Source: Clostridiales bacterium
Lineage (GTDB): Bacteria; Bacillota; Clostridia; Christensenellales; Pumilibacteraceae
Length of the DNA: 58,864 bases
Assembly (NCBI GenBank): GCA_029066805.1
Contig: JAIEFT010000057.1
Span: forward strand, 1-58,864
Direction: 5' to 3'
A model generated the notes under the pieces. It was not told the origin of the DNA, ran no database searches, and saw only the letters and a list, made by a program, of their open reading frames with translations. Both the position numbers and the translations under genes were made by a program. This document shows, piece after piece, positions 8,511 through 17,561 of this stretch; the first letter of the stretch is position 1; every line of letters starts with the position of its first letter.

Positions 8511-9920
8511 ATGGACGAAAACGAAAACGAAAACAAAATTTTGGGCGAGGGCAAGCTGCTCAAGCTGATGGTCAAGTTTGCCGTGCCGTGCGTGCTGTCG
8601 CTGCTGGTGAGCGCGCTGTACAACATTGTCGACCAGATTTTTGTGGGCAACAGCAAGCTTGGCGACCTTGGAAACGCCGCGACGGGCGTAGTGTTTCCCA
8701 TATTCATAATCGCGCAGGCGTTTGCTTGGTGGTTCGGCGACGGCTCGGCGGCGTACCTCAATATCTGTCAGGGCAAAAAGCAAACGCAAAACGTACACCG
8801 TTCGATCGGCACGGGTATTTTTGTAACAGTGGCGGTAAGCGTAATACTTATGGCAGTGTTCTATCCGCTCAAACGGCAATTGCTTTTGACTTTCGGCGCG
8901 TCGGCGGACAGCATAGATTACGCCGTGGAATACTTTAACATCGTACTCGGGTTCTTCCCGATATTCATGGCGATGAACATGATAAACGCCGTGGTCCGCG
9001 CGGACGGCAGCCCCGCTTGGTCTATGGCGTCCATGCTTACCGGCGCGATTATCAACATAATACTCGACCCGGTGTTTATATTCGCTTGCGACATGGGCAT
9101 GACAGGCGCGGCGTGGGCGACCGTGATAGGACAGACCGCGTCGTTCGGGATTTGCTTGTTCTACCTGCTCAAAAAGACCAAGACGTTCAAGCTGAAGCTG
9201 AAAAGTCTTGTTCCCGACTTTAAGGAATTTGCGGGCGCGGTCAAGCTGGGCTTGTCGTCGTTTATTACGCAAATGACAATCGTTATTATTTCGCTTGTGT
9301 GCAACATCATGCTAAAAAGCTACGGCGGTGCGTCGGTGTACGGCGAGAACATCCCCATAGCGATTATAGCGATAGAGAGCAAGGTGTTCACGGTGGTTGT
9401 AAATCTGGTCGTGGGCATTGTGCTCGGCTGTCAGCCGATAATCGGCTACAACGTCGGTGCGAAAAACTACGGTCGCGTTAAAAAGCTGTACCTGTATATT
9501 CTGTTGAGCACGGTTGTCATAGGGTTGCTTTCCACGCTGATTTTCGAGCTTGCGCCGCGCGGCGTGGCGGGCATATTCGGAAGCCCCAAGTTTTCCGACC
9601 CCGAGCTGTATTGGGAGTTTGCCGCTAAGACCTTCCGCATATTCCTTATGTTTGTAACTTTTACATGCACGATCAAAATGACGAGCATATTCTTTCAGGC
9701 GGCGGGATGCCCCGTGCGCGCGATCGTTGCCTCGCTCATTCGCGATATAGTGTGCTTTATCCCGCTTATAACGACGCTTCCCATAGCGCTCGGCATTGAA
9801 GGTATACTGTGGGCTGCGCCTATTGCCGACGGTGTTGCAATGCCGGTCGCCGCCGCTCTTACTGTGCACTACTTTGCGAAGCAAAAAAAGAAAAATCAAG
9901 AATGCGCAATGCAAAATTAA
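8511..9920 (+). CDS. MATE family efflux transporter
   Basis: This is a 469-residue multidrug/toxin exporter with about 12 TM helices. The family start is typical (KLLKLMVKFAVPCVLS, NIVDQIFVGN) and the second half repeats it (LGLSSFITQMTIVIISLV). AAAGGAG precedes the ATG at 8511; the GTG at 8502 overlaps that site and is not used. The protein is only distantly related to the MATE at 1975. Its last few codons fall inside a copy of the AT-rich dispersed repeat. It is preceded by a structured leader and followed by a terminator, so it is monocistronic. Substrate unknown. Confidence 0.93.
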   Translation: MDENENENKILGEGKLLKLMVKFAVPCVLSLLVSALYNIVDQIFVGNSKLGDLGNAATGVVFPIFIIAQAFAWWFGDGSAAYLNICQGKKQTQNVHRSIGTGIFVTVAVSVILMAVFYPLKRQLLLTFGASADSIDYAVEYFNIVLGFFPIFMAMNMINAVVRADGSPAWSMASMLTGAIINIILDPVFIFACDMGMTGAAWATVIGQTASFGICLFYLLKKTKTFKLKLKSLVPDFKEFAGAVKLGLSSFITQMTIVIISLVCNIMLKSYGGASVYGENIPIAIIAIESKVFTVVVNLVVGIVLGCQPIIGYNVGAKNYGRVKKLYLYILLSTVVIGLLSTLIFELAPRGVAGIFGSPKFSDPELYWEFAAKTFRIFLMFVTFTCTIKMTSIFFQAAGCPVRAIVASLIRDIVCFIPLITTLPIALGIEGILWAAPIADGVAMPVAAALTVHYFAKQKKKNQECAMQN

Positions 9921-9933
9921 AAATTAGGACAAA

Positions 9934-9977
9934 ACAGAATCCGACGTCAAAAGCTAGCTTGTCGGATTTTGTTTTTG
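9934..9977 (+). terminator. Rho-independent terminator after MATE gene
   Basis: A 12-bp stem ACAGAATCCGAC / GTCGGATTTTGT (one G-U pair) is followed by TTTT. Confidence 0.8.
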
Positions 9978-9996
9978 CCGATTATTCCGTATCGTG

Positions 9997-10025
9997 TTGC
10001 AATTTGGCGAAATATGTGATAAAAT
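9997..10025 (+). promoter_or_regulatory. Promoter of the TrkA/RyR-protease operon
   Basis: TTGCAA, 17-base spacer, TAAAAT, 40 bases ahead of the 10065 start codon. Confidence 0.6.
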
Positions 10026-10064
10026 ACACACGCAATATATTAACATCTATAAAATGGAGTGCAT

Positions 10065-12656
10065 ATGTCGCCGACGGAAATTACGCTGATTATAATTACA
10101 ACGATTTTGGTTGCATTAATTATTTTAGGCGTAGCGGCGCGGTTTACCGTCAGGTTCTTCAAGGCGCACAAGGGCGGAACTGAATTTGCAGTAATGCTTA
10201 TGTTTGTGCTTGCCGTAGTAATGGCGAGCTGTGCATGCGCAGCGCACTACGACTTGTCTGTGCGCGCGGCGGCGGCGTGCGCTGTTCTGGGTGCTTGCGG
10301 CGCGCTTAGCGTGCTGGCGTTGCTATTGGCGTTTGGCGTTACGGCAGTGTCGCGTCGGGAAAAGATGGGACTGCTTACGGCTACCGTTGTGGTGATCGCG
10401 TTGTTGTTGCAGGTGGCGGTGTCCGTTGCGCACCCTGCCGATTTTGAAAGCGGCGAAGCGATATCTATCGGAGCGATATTCGCGCGCATTATATCCGGAA
10501 CTTTCCAAAACTTCAGTCTGGACGCAGGATATACGGAAATTATCGCGATCGGCGCAGTCGCGTTGCCCAACGGCGCAACCTACGTGTTTGACGTACTGGC
10601 ATGCGCCATGACGGTGATTGCGCCCATAGTGGGCGGGTTCGCCATATTCAGCGCGCTCGGGCACTTTTTTCCAAAGCTGTCGCTGTGGCGTAGCCTTCAG
10701 CCCACCAAATACGTGTTTTCCGAGCTCAACGAGTATTCTATCGAGACGGCGGAAAGCATAGCCGCGCTTAAGACCAAGCTTGCCGCAGACAATGCCGAGC
10801 GCGCTAAATACATAGCTCGCTATGGCAGGGATATGTACGCCGAGATCATGCATTCGGTAATAGTGTTTACCGACGTCTATTCCGACCGCAAGGACGAAGC
10901 CGACGCGGAGCTGTTGGATCGCGCAAACAAGATAAACGCGATTTGTCTAAAGGACGACGTGCTGACCCGAAAGATCTACTGGGTAGCGGGCGCGCTCTAC
11001 CGCGCGGTCACGCGAACAAAAAAGAAGGTTGTGTACTTCCTAATGGACAAGTCGGACTTTTACATCGAGCAAGGCGAGGAGAATAACCTGCGTACCGCCG
11101 TATCGTTGCTCAGCACCGACAAGCGCCAAATGATGTGGGCAAAAACGCATTGGTGGCAGTCCGGAATGAAGGCGGACAGCGTGGAGATTTACGTTTTTTC
11201 GCGTAGCGAGAACGCCGACGCCATTATAGCCGATGCCGGTAAGGAATGGGAAAAGCAATACGACAAAAAATATTCCGTCGCGTTCAAAACGATAAACGAA
11301 TATCAAAATTTGGTGTATGGGCTTATCGACGGCGACAGCGCTGGCGCGCTGCCGCTGTACACGGCGCTAGAGCAGCCGCCGCAAAGCGGTAAATACAATA
11401 CGGAGAAGCTTTCGGTGCTGATTGTCGGCGGCGGCAGGATAGCTAAAGCGTTTCTGAAGACTGCGTATCGTTGCGGGCAAATGCTGTGCGGCGACAAGCC
11501 GACCAGGCTTGGCATTACCGTTATGTCGTTGGACGCCGAGCAGTCCGAACAGAAGCTCAAGTTTGACATGCCGGCGGTGTTTGACGACGCGGCAAACGAC
11601 TACGACGCCAATCCAAACAGCTACTGTGAGTTTAGGTTTGTTTCAGCAACATACGGCACGGCGGAATTTGCGGAGAGCTTTCGCACGGTGGCGATTGTCG
11701 GCGGCGTCCCCGACGTAGATTATATATTGATTGCGCTGGGCGCGGATAATCTGAATATGCAAGCGGCGGACTACATTCGGCAAGAGCTTAACCGCGCCGG
11801 GCAGAGCGCGGACGCAAAATCGAAAGCCAAGATCATCCCAGTCAATTATGTTATAGAAAATACTGCGTTGTGCGCCGCGCTTGCGGGCGACCGCGGGCAG
11901 AGAAGCGGCGACGGAATTTGCGTGCTAAACCCGTTTGGTGCATTGAGCGAGCGGTTCGCATTCCAAAACGTAACTATGACCGACATCGAGCGCCGCGCGC
12001 TTGCCGCCAATTCGTCTTACTCGGGCGAAAAAGGCAAAGTCACATTTCGGTTTGACGCATACGGGCGCGACTCGTCAATAGCGGCGGCAATGCACTCGGC
12101 ATACAGCAAGGTGTGTATTGACGAGAACGGCAAGGACTTCGACAGGCGTGCGACGTGGCTTGAGCATCGGCGGTGGACGGCGTATATGCGCTCGATAGGC
12201 TACCGCGCCTATACCGCACGGGAGTTTGCTCGGCTTGCCTGTTACAAGGCGGACGACGAGGGTTATATGCGGTTGGTTACTAAGGACAAAAACCTTAAAT
12301 TGCACGCGTGTATTACCGAATGCTCGGACAAGCTGACCGACGTTGACGACATTTCCGCGTTTATTGCCGCGCACCCCGATTTTTACGATATTGTGCAGGA
12401 CGCGCTCTTGCGTCTTCGCAGCGGTGAAACGCTGTACTGCGATGTCGGTGGAAAGCGGGTTGTGAGTATGGATGACTTTTTTGACTACCTGCGTGAAAAA
12501 TGCGAGACCGATTTTGATAATCTGGACATTCTGTCCGTCATGTCGCGCGGAACAAAGACCGAGGACGGTAAGCAAATATACAAGCTTCATAATTACAAGG
12601 AGAGCGACAAAGACATTGTAAAGCGGTTGCGCCTTGAACGTAAGGCCGACTATTAG
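10065..12656 (+). CDS. Five-TM protein with TrkA-N/Rossmann and RyR-like C-terminal domains
   Basis: The start is the ATG at 10065 with GGAG seven bases before it (863 residues). Five TM helices are seen at about residues 3-27, 38-62, 67-95, 103-125 and 170-200. A large soluble part follows. Near residue 449 a LIVGGGRIAKAFLKTA segment is a Rossmann nucleotide-binding turn of the TrkA-N/RCK type. Near residue 697 WLEHRRWTAYMRSIGY and a later KLHACITE resemble bacterial RyR-domain signatures. Known RyR plus TrkA-N proteins are linked to ion channels and to conflict systems. The next gene starts 18 bases downstream, so a membrane sensor or anchor for that soluble protease is plausible but inferred. 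The RyR call is moderate; membrane topology is clear. Confidence 0.6.
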   Translation: MSPTEITLIIITTILVALIILGVAARFTVRFFKAHKGGTEFAVMLMFVLAVVMASCACAAHYDLSVRAAAACAVLGACGALSVLALLLAFGVTAVSRREKMGLLTATVVVIALLLQVAVSVAHPADFESGEAISIGAIFARIISGTFQNFSLDAGYTEIIAIGAVALPNGATYVFDVLACAMTVIAPIVGGFAIFSALGHFFPKLSLWRSLQPTKYVFSELNEYSIETAESIAALKTKLAADNAERAKYIARYGRDMYAEIMHSVIVFTDVYSDRKDEADAELLDRANKINAICLKDDVLTRKIYWVAGALYRAVTRTKKKVVYFLMDKSDFYIEQGEENNLRTAVSLLSTDKRQMMWAKTHWWQSGMKADSVEIYVFSRSENADAIIADAGKEWEKQYDKKYSVAFKTINEYQNLVYGLIDGDSAGALPLYTALEQPPQSGKYNTEKLSVLIVGGGRIAKAFLKTAYRCGQMLCGDKPTRLGITVMSLDAEQSEQKLKFDMPAVFDDAANDYDANPNSYCEFRFVSATYGTAEFAESFRTVAIVGGVPDVDYILIALGADNLNMQAADYIRQELNRAGQSADAKSKAKIIPVNYVIENTALCAALAGDRGQRSGDGICVLNPFGALSERFAFQNVTMTDIERRALAANSSYSGEKGKVTFRFDAYGRDSSIAAAMHSAYSKVCIDENGKDFDRRATWLEHRRWTAYMRSIGYRAYTAREFARLACYKADDEGYMRLVTKDKNLKLHACITECSDKLTDVDDISAFIAAHPDFYDIVQDALLRLRSGETLYCDVGGKRVVSMDDFFDYLREKCETDFDNLDILSVMSRGTKTEDGKQIYKLHNYKESDKDIVKRLRLERKADY

Positions 12657-12673
12657 TATAAGAAGGTGTTATT

Positions 12674-15600
12674 ATGATACAGAGCGAGCTGTACAGAAAG
12701 GTGCTTGAATATGCGTTCGGCATGTGCCGCAAGGACGGAAAGGTGTCGGTAAATGCCGACTACTTTGTTGTCGCGCTTTTAAACTTGGTGCTGGCGGAAA
12801 GCCGCGCTGAGCTGGACGTCATACCGGAAATCTACATTTACAATAAAGCGGCGGTCAAAAAAGAGCTTGCCGACGTGAGCGGGATTTTTTCGCGCTATAA
12901 TATAAACGTTATGGATGTTGCGGTCAAGCTCGAAAACGCGGTGCGGCAGTCGCCGATCGATGAGGAATCGGGCGCTAAGTTCCAAGCTTTTGAGCGCGCC
13001 GCGGTACAAAAGGTAGGCGAGGCGGGAAAGCAAGAGCTGACCACCGCCGACATGCTGGAGCTGCTGCTTGATCGGCCGACGGAGTTTATCTGCGCGTACA
13101 TAACGTCCGCCGGCATAAGACCCGAGCATGAAAATGAGCAAGCCGAACGGACGCAAAAAAGCGAGCAGCGGTCGGATGACGAGCAAGCCGCGTCGAGCGA
13201 AGAAAGCACGCTTGCCGCCGATATTGAGTTTTTAAAGAAGAGCTTATACGGCGATATAACGGCGCACGATGGCGACGACGATATCCCGACTGGAGATTAT
13301 AAGCGCGCGTTTACGCCGCGCGGGTCGGACGGCGACCGTTTCGGCGGATATGGCATGACTGCCGAAGCGCGGAGCGCGTCCGAACCGATCACGCTGATCG
13401 AGCACGCAAAAAAGGTCAAGAATATTCAGAACAAGCTGCTCGGCAAAGTGTTTGGGCAGGACTTGGCGGTGGAGATGTTTGTGTCCGGCTACTTCCAAGC
13501 CGAGCTTGTTTCCATGATCATGAAGGGGCGCAAAAAGCCGCGCGCCACATTCCTTTTTGCCGGACCGCCGGGAGTCGGCAAAACCTTTCTTGCGGAAACG
13601 GCGGCTGAGGTTTTGGGACTGCCGTTCAGGCGGTTCGACATGAGCGAGTATTCCAATCACGAGGCGGCGCTCGACTTTGCGGGCACTGACAAGGTGTACA
13701 AGGGCGCGCACGAGGGCGCGGTTACGGGCTTTGTTGCGCAAAACCCGCGCAGCATTCTGCTGTTCGACGAGGTGGAAAAAGCGCACTTAAACGTTATTCA
13801 TCTGTTCTTGCAGATGCTGGACGCGGGGCGGCTGCGCGACACGTTTACCGAACGCGAAGTGGATTTTTCGGACACCATAATAATACTTACGACCAATGCG
13901 GGCAAAAAACTGTACGAAGACCCCGATATAATCAATCTTTCAGGCGTGCCTAGAAGGACAATACTGCGTGCGCTTGCCACAGAACAGCGCACTGACGGGA
14001 CTCCGTTTTTCCCCGAAGCCGTGTGCTCGCGGTTCGCGTCGGGCAATGTGGTCATGTTCAATCGATTGGGTGCGCACGACCTGCTTAACATAGCAAGTAA
14101 GGAGCTTAAGCTCAACGCCGCGGCTTTGTACGAAAAGACCGGCGTAAATATAGAGATTGCGGACGATATCAACTACGCCGTGCTGTATTCGGAGGGCGGC
14201 AAGGCGGATGCCCGCGCCATTCGCGGCAAGGCGGTAAATTTTTTCTACCGCGAGCTGTACGAGTTTTACCGTTTGGCGTCGTCCGACAAAAACTCGAGCG
14301 CGTTCAAAAAAATCGTTCTGTCCGTCGAGCCGAGCCGCGATAGCAAAATCGCCGATCTGTTCGCGCCTGTCGAAAACCCCGAAGTGCTGATTTTTGCCGG
14401 CGACGAGCTGCAAAAGCGTTGCGAACAAAACCTTTCTGGCATAACCGCGCACTTTGCGTCCGACCTCGAGTCGGCAAAGAACATAATCGCGGAAAACGAT
14501 ATTTCCGTCATTATCTGCGACGTAAAATGCAATCAGCGCAGCGGCAGACAGTCCGTTCTCAACCTCGAGGATATAGATTCCGAGGGTCGCGACTTTTTTT
14601 ACTACGCAGTACAAAACGTAGCGACGCCGCTGTATGTTCTGGGCGGAGGCTACGAAATAACAAGCGAGGAGCTGCTATCATTTTCGCGCAACGGCGCAAT
14701 GGGCGTGATCAGCTTAGCCGACGAACAAAAATCGTTTAGCGCCCGTATACTGGAAAAGTGCAATATTGCCAAGCAGCAACGCAACTTGACCGAGCTGGCA
14801 CGCTCGCGCAAGGTTTTGTCATACCAGTCGGCGCAAGAGCAGATCGACGGCGAAACGGCTAATATTACGCTGTTTGACCTTAAGCTATCGGTCGCAGTGG
14901 ACGCCGAGGACGACAGTGTGCTAAGCGGCGTATCCCGTCCCGACGTCAAGTTCGCCGACGTGATCGGCGCGGAGGACGCAAAGCGCGAGCTCGGCTATTT
15001 TACCGAGTTTTTGCACAATCCCAAACTGTTCGCCAAAAACGGCGTTCGCCCGCCCAAGGGGATACTTTTGTACGGACCGCCGGGGACGGGCAAGACCATG
15101 CTTGCCAAGGCGTTGGCGGGCGAGTCCGAAGTGACGTACATCGCCGCCGAGGGTAACGGTTTTTTGAATAAGTTTGTCGGTGAAGGGCCGAGGCTTGTGC
15201 ACGAGCTGTTTGCAACGGCGCGTAAGTACGCGCCCGCCGTGCTGTTTATTGACGAGATCGACGCGATAGGAATATCGCGCGCGGAGCTCAGCGCGGATAA
15301 CGACGCTACAAGCGAAGTGCTGACCGCCCTTCTCACCGAGATGGACGGATTCAAATCACACCCGGACAGACCTGTCTTCGTGCTTGCCGCAACCAACATA
15401 GGCGTGGACGGCTCGGGCAAAAAGCGGCTCGACCCTGCGCTGCTCAGGCGGTTCGACAGGCGAATCATGGTAGACCTGCCTAACAAGGCGGAACGCGAGC
15501 AGTTTCTGCGCATGCAGTGCGAACGCAACCAAAACATAAGGCTTTCGGACGAGCAGATCAAAAACATCGCCGTGCGCTCTACGGGCATGAGCCTTGCCGA

Positions 15601-16270
15601 CCTCGCGTCCGTTACGGAAACGGCGCTGCGTGACGCGCTAAAGTCCCCGGATTTTGCCGTTACCGACGATGTTATGGAGGAGGCGTTTGAGTCGTACAAC
15701 AGCGGCGAGGTCAAAAAGTGGAACGACGATACTTTGCTTCGTACGGCGCGGCACGAGTGCGGACACGCGCTGTTGTGTCGGTTAAGCGGCGAAACGCCGT
15801 CCTACCTTACCGTTGTTGCGCGCGACAGTCACGGCGGATACATGCAGCGAGAGGGTCGCGAGGATAAGCAGGTTTACAACAAAGCGGATATGCTGGCAAT
15901 AATCAGAACTGCGCTCGGCGGCAGGGCGGCGGAGCTTGTATATTACGGCGACGAGGACGGCGTAACGACCGGGCCGAGTAGCGATCTTGCTCATGCTACG
16001 TCGGTTGCCGAAGATTTGATTTGCACTTACGGCATGGACGAAAAGATAGGGCTCGGCAGTATCGACACGTCCAAAATAATGTACACACCGTACTTTGCCG
16101 TTGTTCGCGAGCGCGTAAACGAGATACTCGGGCAGCAGCTCGAGCTTGCAAAACGCGCGATAGCGGAATATAAGCCAGCAGTTGACGAGCTTGTGCAAAG
16201 CCTTTTGGATAACAACAAGCTCAAGGGCGAACAAATAGACGAAATATTAAAAAAGTATATTAATCTATAG
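12674..16270 (+). CDS. Clp-N / ClpB-type AAA / receiver-like / FtsH AAA / M41 protease fusion
   Basis: The 1198-residue protein combines parts normally found apart. Residues 1-140 resemble a Clp N-domain. A ClpA/B-type AAA module has Walker A GPPGVGKT (about 296), Walker B LLFDEVEKAH (about 362) and sensor ILTTNAG. Residues 570-700 look receiver-like, with IICDVK placing an Asp at 616. An FtsH-type AAA module follows: GPPGTGKT (801-808), LFIDEIDAIG (about 858), DPALLRRFDRR (about 920). An M41 zinc protease ends the chain, with HECGH at 1027-1031 and the third ligand Asp1104 in GPSSDLAHA, 77 residues on as in FtsH. No TM helix is present, unlike true FtsH. All catalytic residues appear intact. 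Start chosen after AAGGTG. Confidence 0.88.
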   Translation: MIQSELYRKVLEYAFGMCRKDGKVSVNADYFVVALLNLVLAESRAELDVIPEIYIYNKAAVKKELADVSGIFSRYNINVMDVAVKLENAVRQSPIDEESGAKFQAFERAAVQKVGEAGKQELTTADMLELLLDRPTEFICAYITSAGIRPEHENEQAERTQKSEQRSDDEQAASSEESTLAADIEFLKKSLYGDITAHDGDDDIPTGDYKRAFTPRGSDGDRFGGYGMTAEARSASEPITLIEHAKKVKNIQNKLLGKVFGQDLAVEMFVSGYFQAELVSMIMKGRKKPRATFLFAGPPGVGKTFLAETAAEVLGLPFRRFDMSEYSNHEAALDFAGTDKVYKGAHEGAVTGFVAQNPRSILLFDEVEKAHLNVIHLFLQMLDAGRLRDTFTEREVDFSDTIIILTTNAGKKLYEDPDIINLSGVPRRTILRALATEQRTDGTPFFPEAVCSRFASGNVVMFNRLGAHDLLNIASKELKLNAAALYEKTGVNIEIADDINYAVLYSEGGKADARAIRGKAVNFFYRELYEFYRLASSDKNSSAFKKIVLSVEPSRDSKIADLFAPVENPEVLIFAGDELQKRCEQNLSGITAHFASDLESAKNIIAENDISVIICDVKCNQRSGRQSVLNLEDIDSEGRDFFYYAVQNVATPLYVLGGGYEITSEELLSFSRNGAMGVISLADEQKSFSARILEKCNIAKQQRNLTELARSRKVLSYQSAQEQIDGETANITLFDLKLSVAVDAEDDSVLSGVSRPDVKFADVIGAEDAKRELGYFTEFLHNPKLFAKNGVRPPKGILLYGPPGTGKTMLAKALAGESEVTYIAAEGNGFLNKFVGEGPRLVHELFATARKYAPAVLFIDEIDAIGISRAELSADNDATSEVLTALLTEMDGFKSHPDRPVFVLAATNIGVDGSGKKRLDPALLRRFDRRIMVDLPNKAEREQFLRMQCERNQNIRLSDEQIKNIAVRSTGMSLADLASVTETALRDALKSPDFAVTDDVMEEAFESYNSGEVKKWNDDTLLRTARHECGHALLCRLSGETPSYLTVVARDSHGGYMQREGREDKQVYNKADMLAIIRTALGGRAAELVYYGDEDGVTTGPSSDLAHATSVAEDLICTYGMDEKIGLGSIDTSKIMYTPYFAVVRERVNEILGQQLELAKRAIAEYKPAVDELVQSLLDNNKLKGEQIDEILKKYINL

Positions 16271-16301
16271 CAAATATATGAAAAATTTTGCAAAAAACCT
16301 A

Positions 16302-16330
16302 TTGACAACATAAATATACTGTGTTATAAT
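16302..16330 (+). promoter_or_regulatory. Consensus sigma-A promoter
   Basis: TTGACA (16302-16307), exactly 17 bases, TATAAT (16325-16330). A perfect match, about 60 bases ahead of the 131-residue protein gene, which suggests high expression. Confidence 0.85.
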
Positions 16331-16393
16331 CTGCAAGCAGTCTTGTGTTAGACATGGATTTGCGTGTTTACGATAACAGAAAGGAGTTAAATA

Positions 16394-16789
16394 ATGAATA
16401 ATACAACATGGACTGACGTTGTCAGACACCTCGAATCCACGTACAAAACCGACAGAGCGGGCGACATGATCAAAATCGTGTTTGTCTATCCCGACGATAA
16501 CGACAGAACGCAATTGGTATTGGTCGATCACGAACAGCAATCCAACAGACTGCTTGTGGAAGTGCTGTCCCGCGTGGGCGAAATCGCAAGCAGCCGTGTA
16601 GCCAAAGCCCTTGAATACATCGGCAAAAAGTACTTTGTCGGCTTGGAAAAGATGGGCGACCTATATTACGTAAGAATTACGCTTAACATGAACTATGTTC
16701 CGCTTGAGGAAATCGGCGCAATGGTAGAGCTTGTCGGGCGCACCGCGGACGAACTTGAAAAGGAGTTCTGCGGCGGCGACGAGAACTAA
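16394..16789 (+). CDS. Small acidic protein, possibly YbjN-like fold
   Basis: The protein has 131 residues, is soluble and acidic, and is preceded by AAAGGAG. Alternating strands (IKIVFVYPDD, TQLVLVDHE, LYYVRITLNM) and a closing helix (IGAMVELVGRTADELEKEF) resemble the YbjN / type III chaperone-like fold, a weak structural guess. The gene has a perfect promoter and its own terminator, so it is monocistronic and probably abundant. It sits between the fused protease and the ClpP operon, where an adaptor or substrate role could be imagined, but nothing in the sequence proves it. Confidence 0.6.
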   Translation: MNNTTWTDVVRHLESTYKTDRAGDMIKIVFVYPDDNDRTQLVLVDHEQQSNRLLVEVLSRVGEIASSRVAKALEYIGKKYFVGLEKMGDLYYVRITLNMNYVPLEEIGAMVELVGRTADELEKEFCGGDEN

Positions 16790-16817
16790 CCACCGCTTAT
16801 TTTATACGCGACTACAA

Positions 16818-16855
16818 GTGCATGGGCGTAACCTTTTACACCCATGCACTTTTTA
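16818..16855 (+). terminator. Rho-independent terminator
   Basis: A 9-bp perfect stem GTGCATGGG / CCCATGCAC is followed by TTTTTATT, 28 bases after the 131-residue gene. Confidence 0.92.
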
Positions 16856-16946
16856 TTAGAGGAGTAAATTTGCTTTTTTGCGGGAGCAAATTTGCGACGA
16901 CGACAAATTACAAAATTTTCCCAAAAATTCTTAACGGAGAATCGAA

Positions 16947-17303
16947 ATGCAAAAAATAGAATATCGCGCCGTCGACTGGAAAGCGACGGGACGCAACCTA
17001 CAAAATTTACGGCTAAACAATTACAACCTGCGCAAGTATGTGTGCTGGCAGCTTCGCAGCGGCAACAACAATTGCGAGGGTAATTGCGACTCTTGCAAGC
17101 TGGATATGGATAACCATATCAGTCAGAGCGAGCTTGCGCGCGTGTTCTATTTGGATAGCGAAAGTCGCATTGTCAATTGGGAGAAGGGAAGAGCCAGACC
17201 CACGATAAGCGACCTATTGCATTACGCCGAAATATGCCGTATTCCGCTTGAGCAGGTGCTCATTTTCGAGGGCAACAGCCAAATAAAAAACAAAGAACAA
17301 TAA
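16947..17303 (+). CDS. XRE-family HTH protein with inserted four-Cys cluster
   Basis: The 118-residue protein is a Cro/CI-type HTH: helix 1 near 11-31, SQSELARVFYLDSES as the recognition region, and RIVNWEKGRARPTISDL as the usual close. Between helix 1 and the HTH is an insert with Cys33, Cys43, Cys47 and Cys50 (C-x9-C-x3-C-x2-C), likely to bind zinc or another metal. CGGAGA precedes the ATG. It lies just ahead of the clpP operon, with a terminator between, and is a candidate regulator of the cluster. Metal or redox sensing is inferred from the cysteines only. Confidence 0.8.
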   Translation: MQKIEYRAVDWKATGRNLQNLRLNNYNLRKYVCWQLRSGNNNCEGNCDSCKLDMDNHISQSELARVFYLDSESRIVNWEKGRARPTISDLLHYAEICRIPLEQVLIFEGNSQIKNKEQ

Positions 17304-17397
17304 TAATATCGACCGATAGGCAAATTTTCGGTCGAGCGATTGACCGAGGATAGCCGAATCAGGCATTTTTTGGCGCGTTTTTGCGCCATGACCTTGG

Positions 17398-17432
17398 GAA
17401 CTTGTAAAATTTGCAAGTTCTCTTTTCTTTTC
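17398..17432 (+). terminator. Rho-independent terminator
   Basis: A GAACTTG / CAAGTTC stem extended by A-T pairs is followed by TCTTTTCTTTT. It lies between the HTH gene and the clpP operon. Confidence 0.75.
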
Positions 17433-17466
17433 GCAGGATGTTTGTAATAGCTGTCGGCATTCCGCA

Positions 17467-17495
17467 TTGAAGCTACCGCATGCGTTTGGTAAAAT
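17467..17495 (+). promoter_or_regulatory. Promoter of the ClpP-Sel1-VirD4 operon
   Basis: TTGAAG, 17-base spacer, TAAAAT, about 65 bases ahead of the clpP-like start codon. Confidence 0.55.
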
Positions 17496-17561
17496 AATTA
17501 TGCAAGGGAAGATAAGACGGCAAAGGCAACGATCAATATTTTTTAAGAGAGGTGACATATC

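Noticed and set aside
17371..17388. TGGCGC/GCGCCA hairpin as a plus-strand terminator
   Set aside because: The T run is upstream, not downstream; the hairpin at 17398-17432 is the better terminator.
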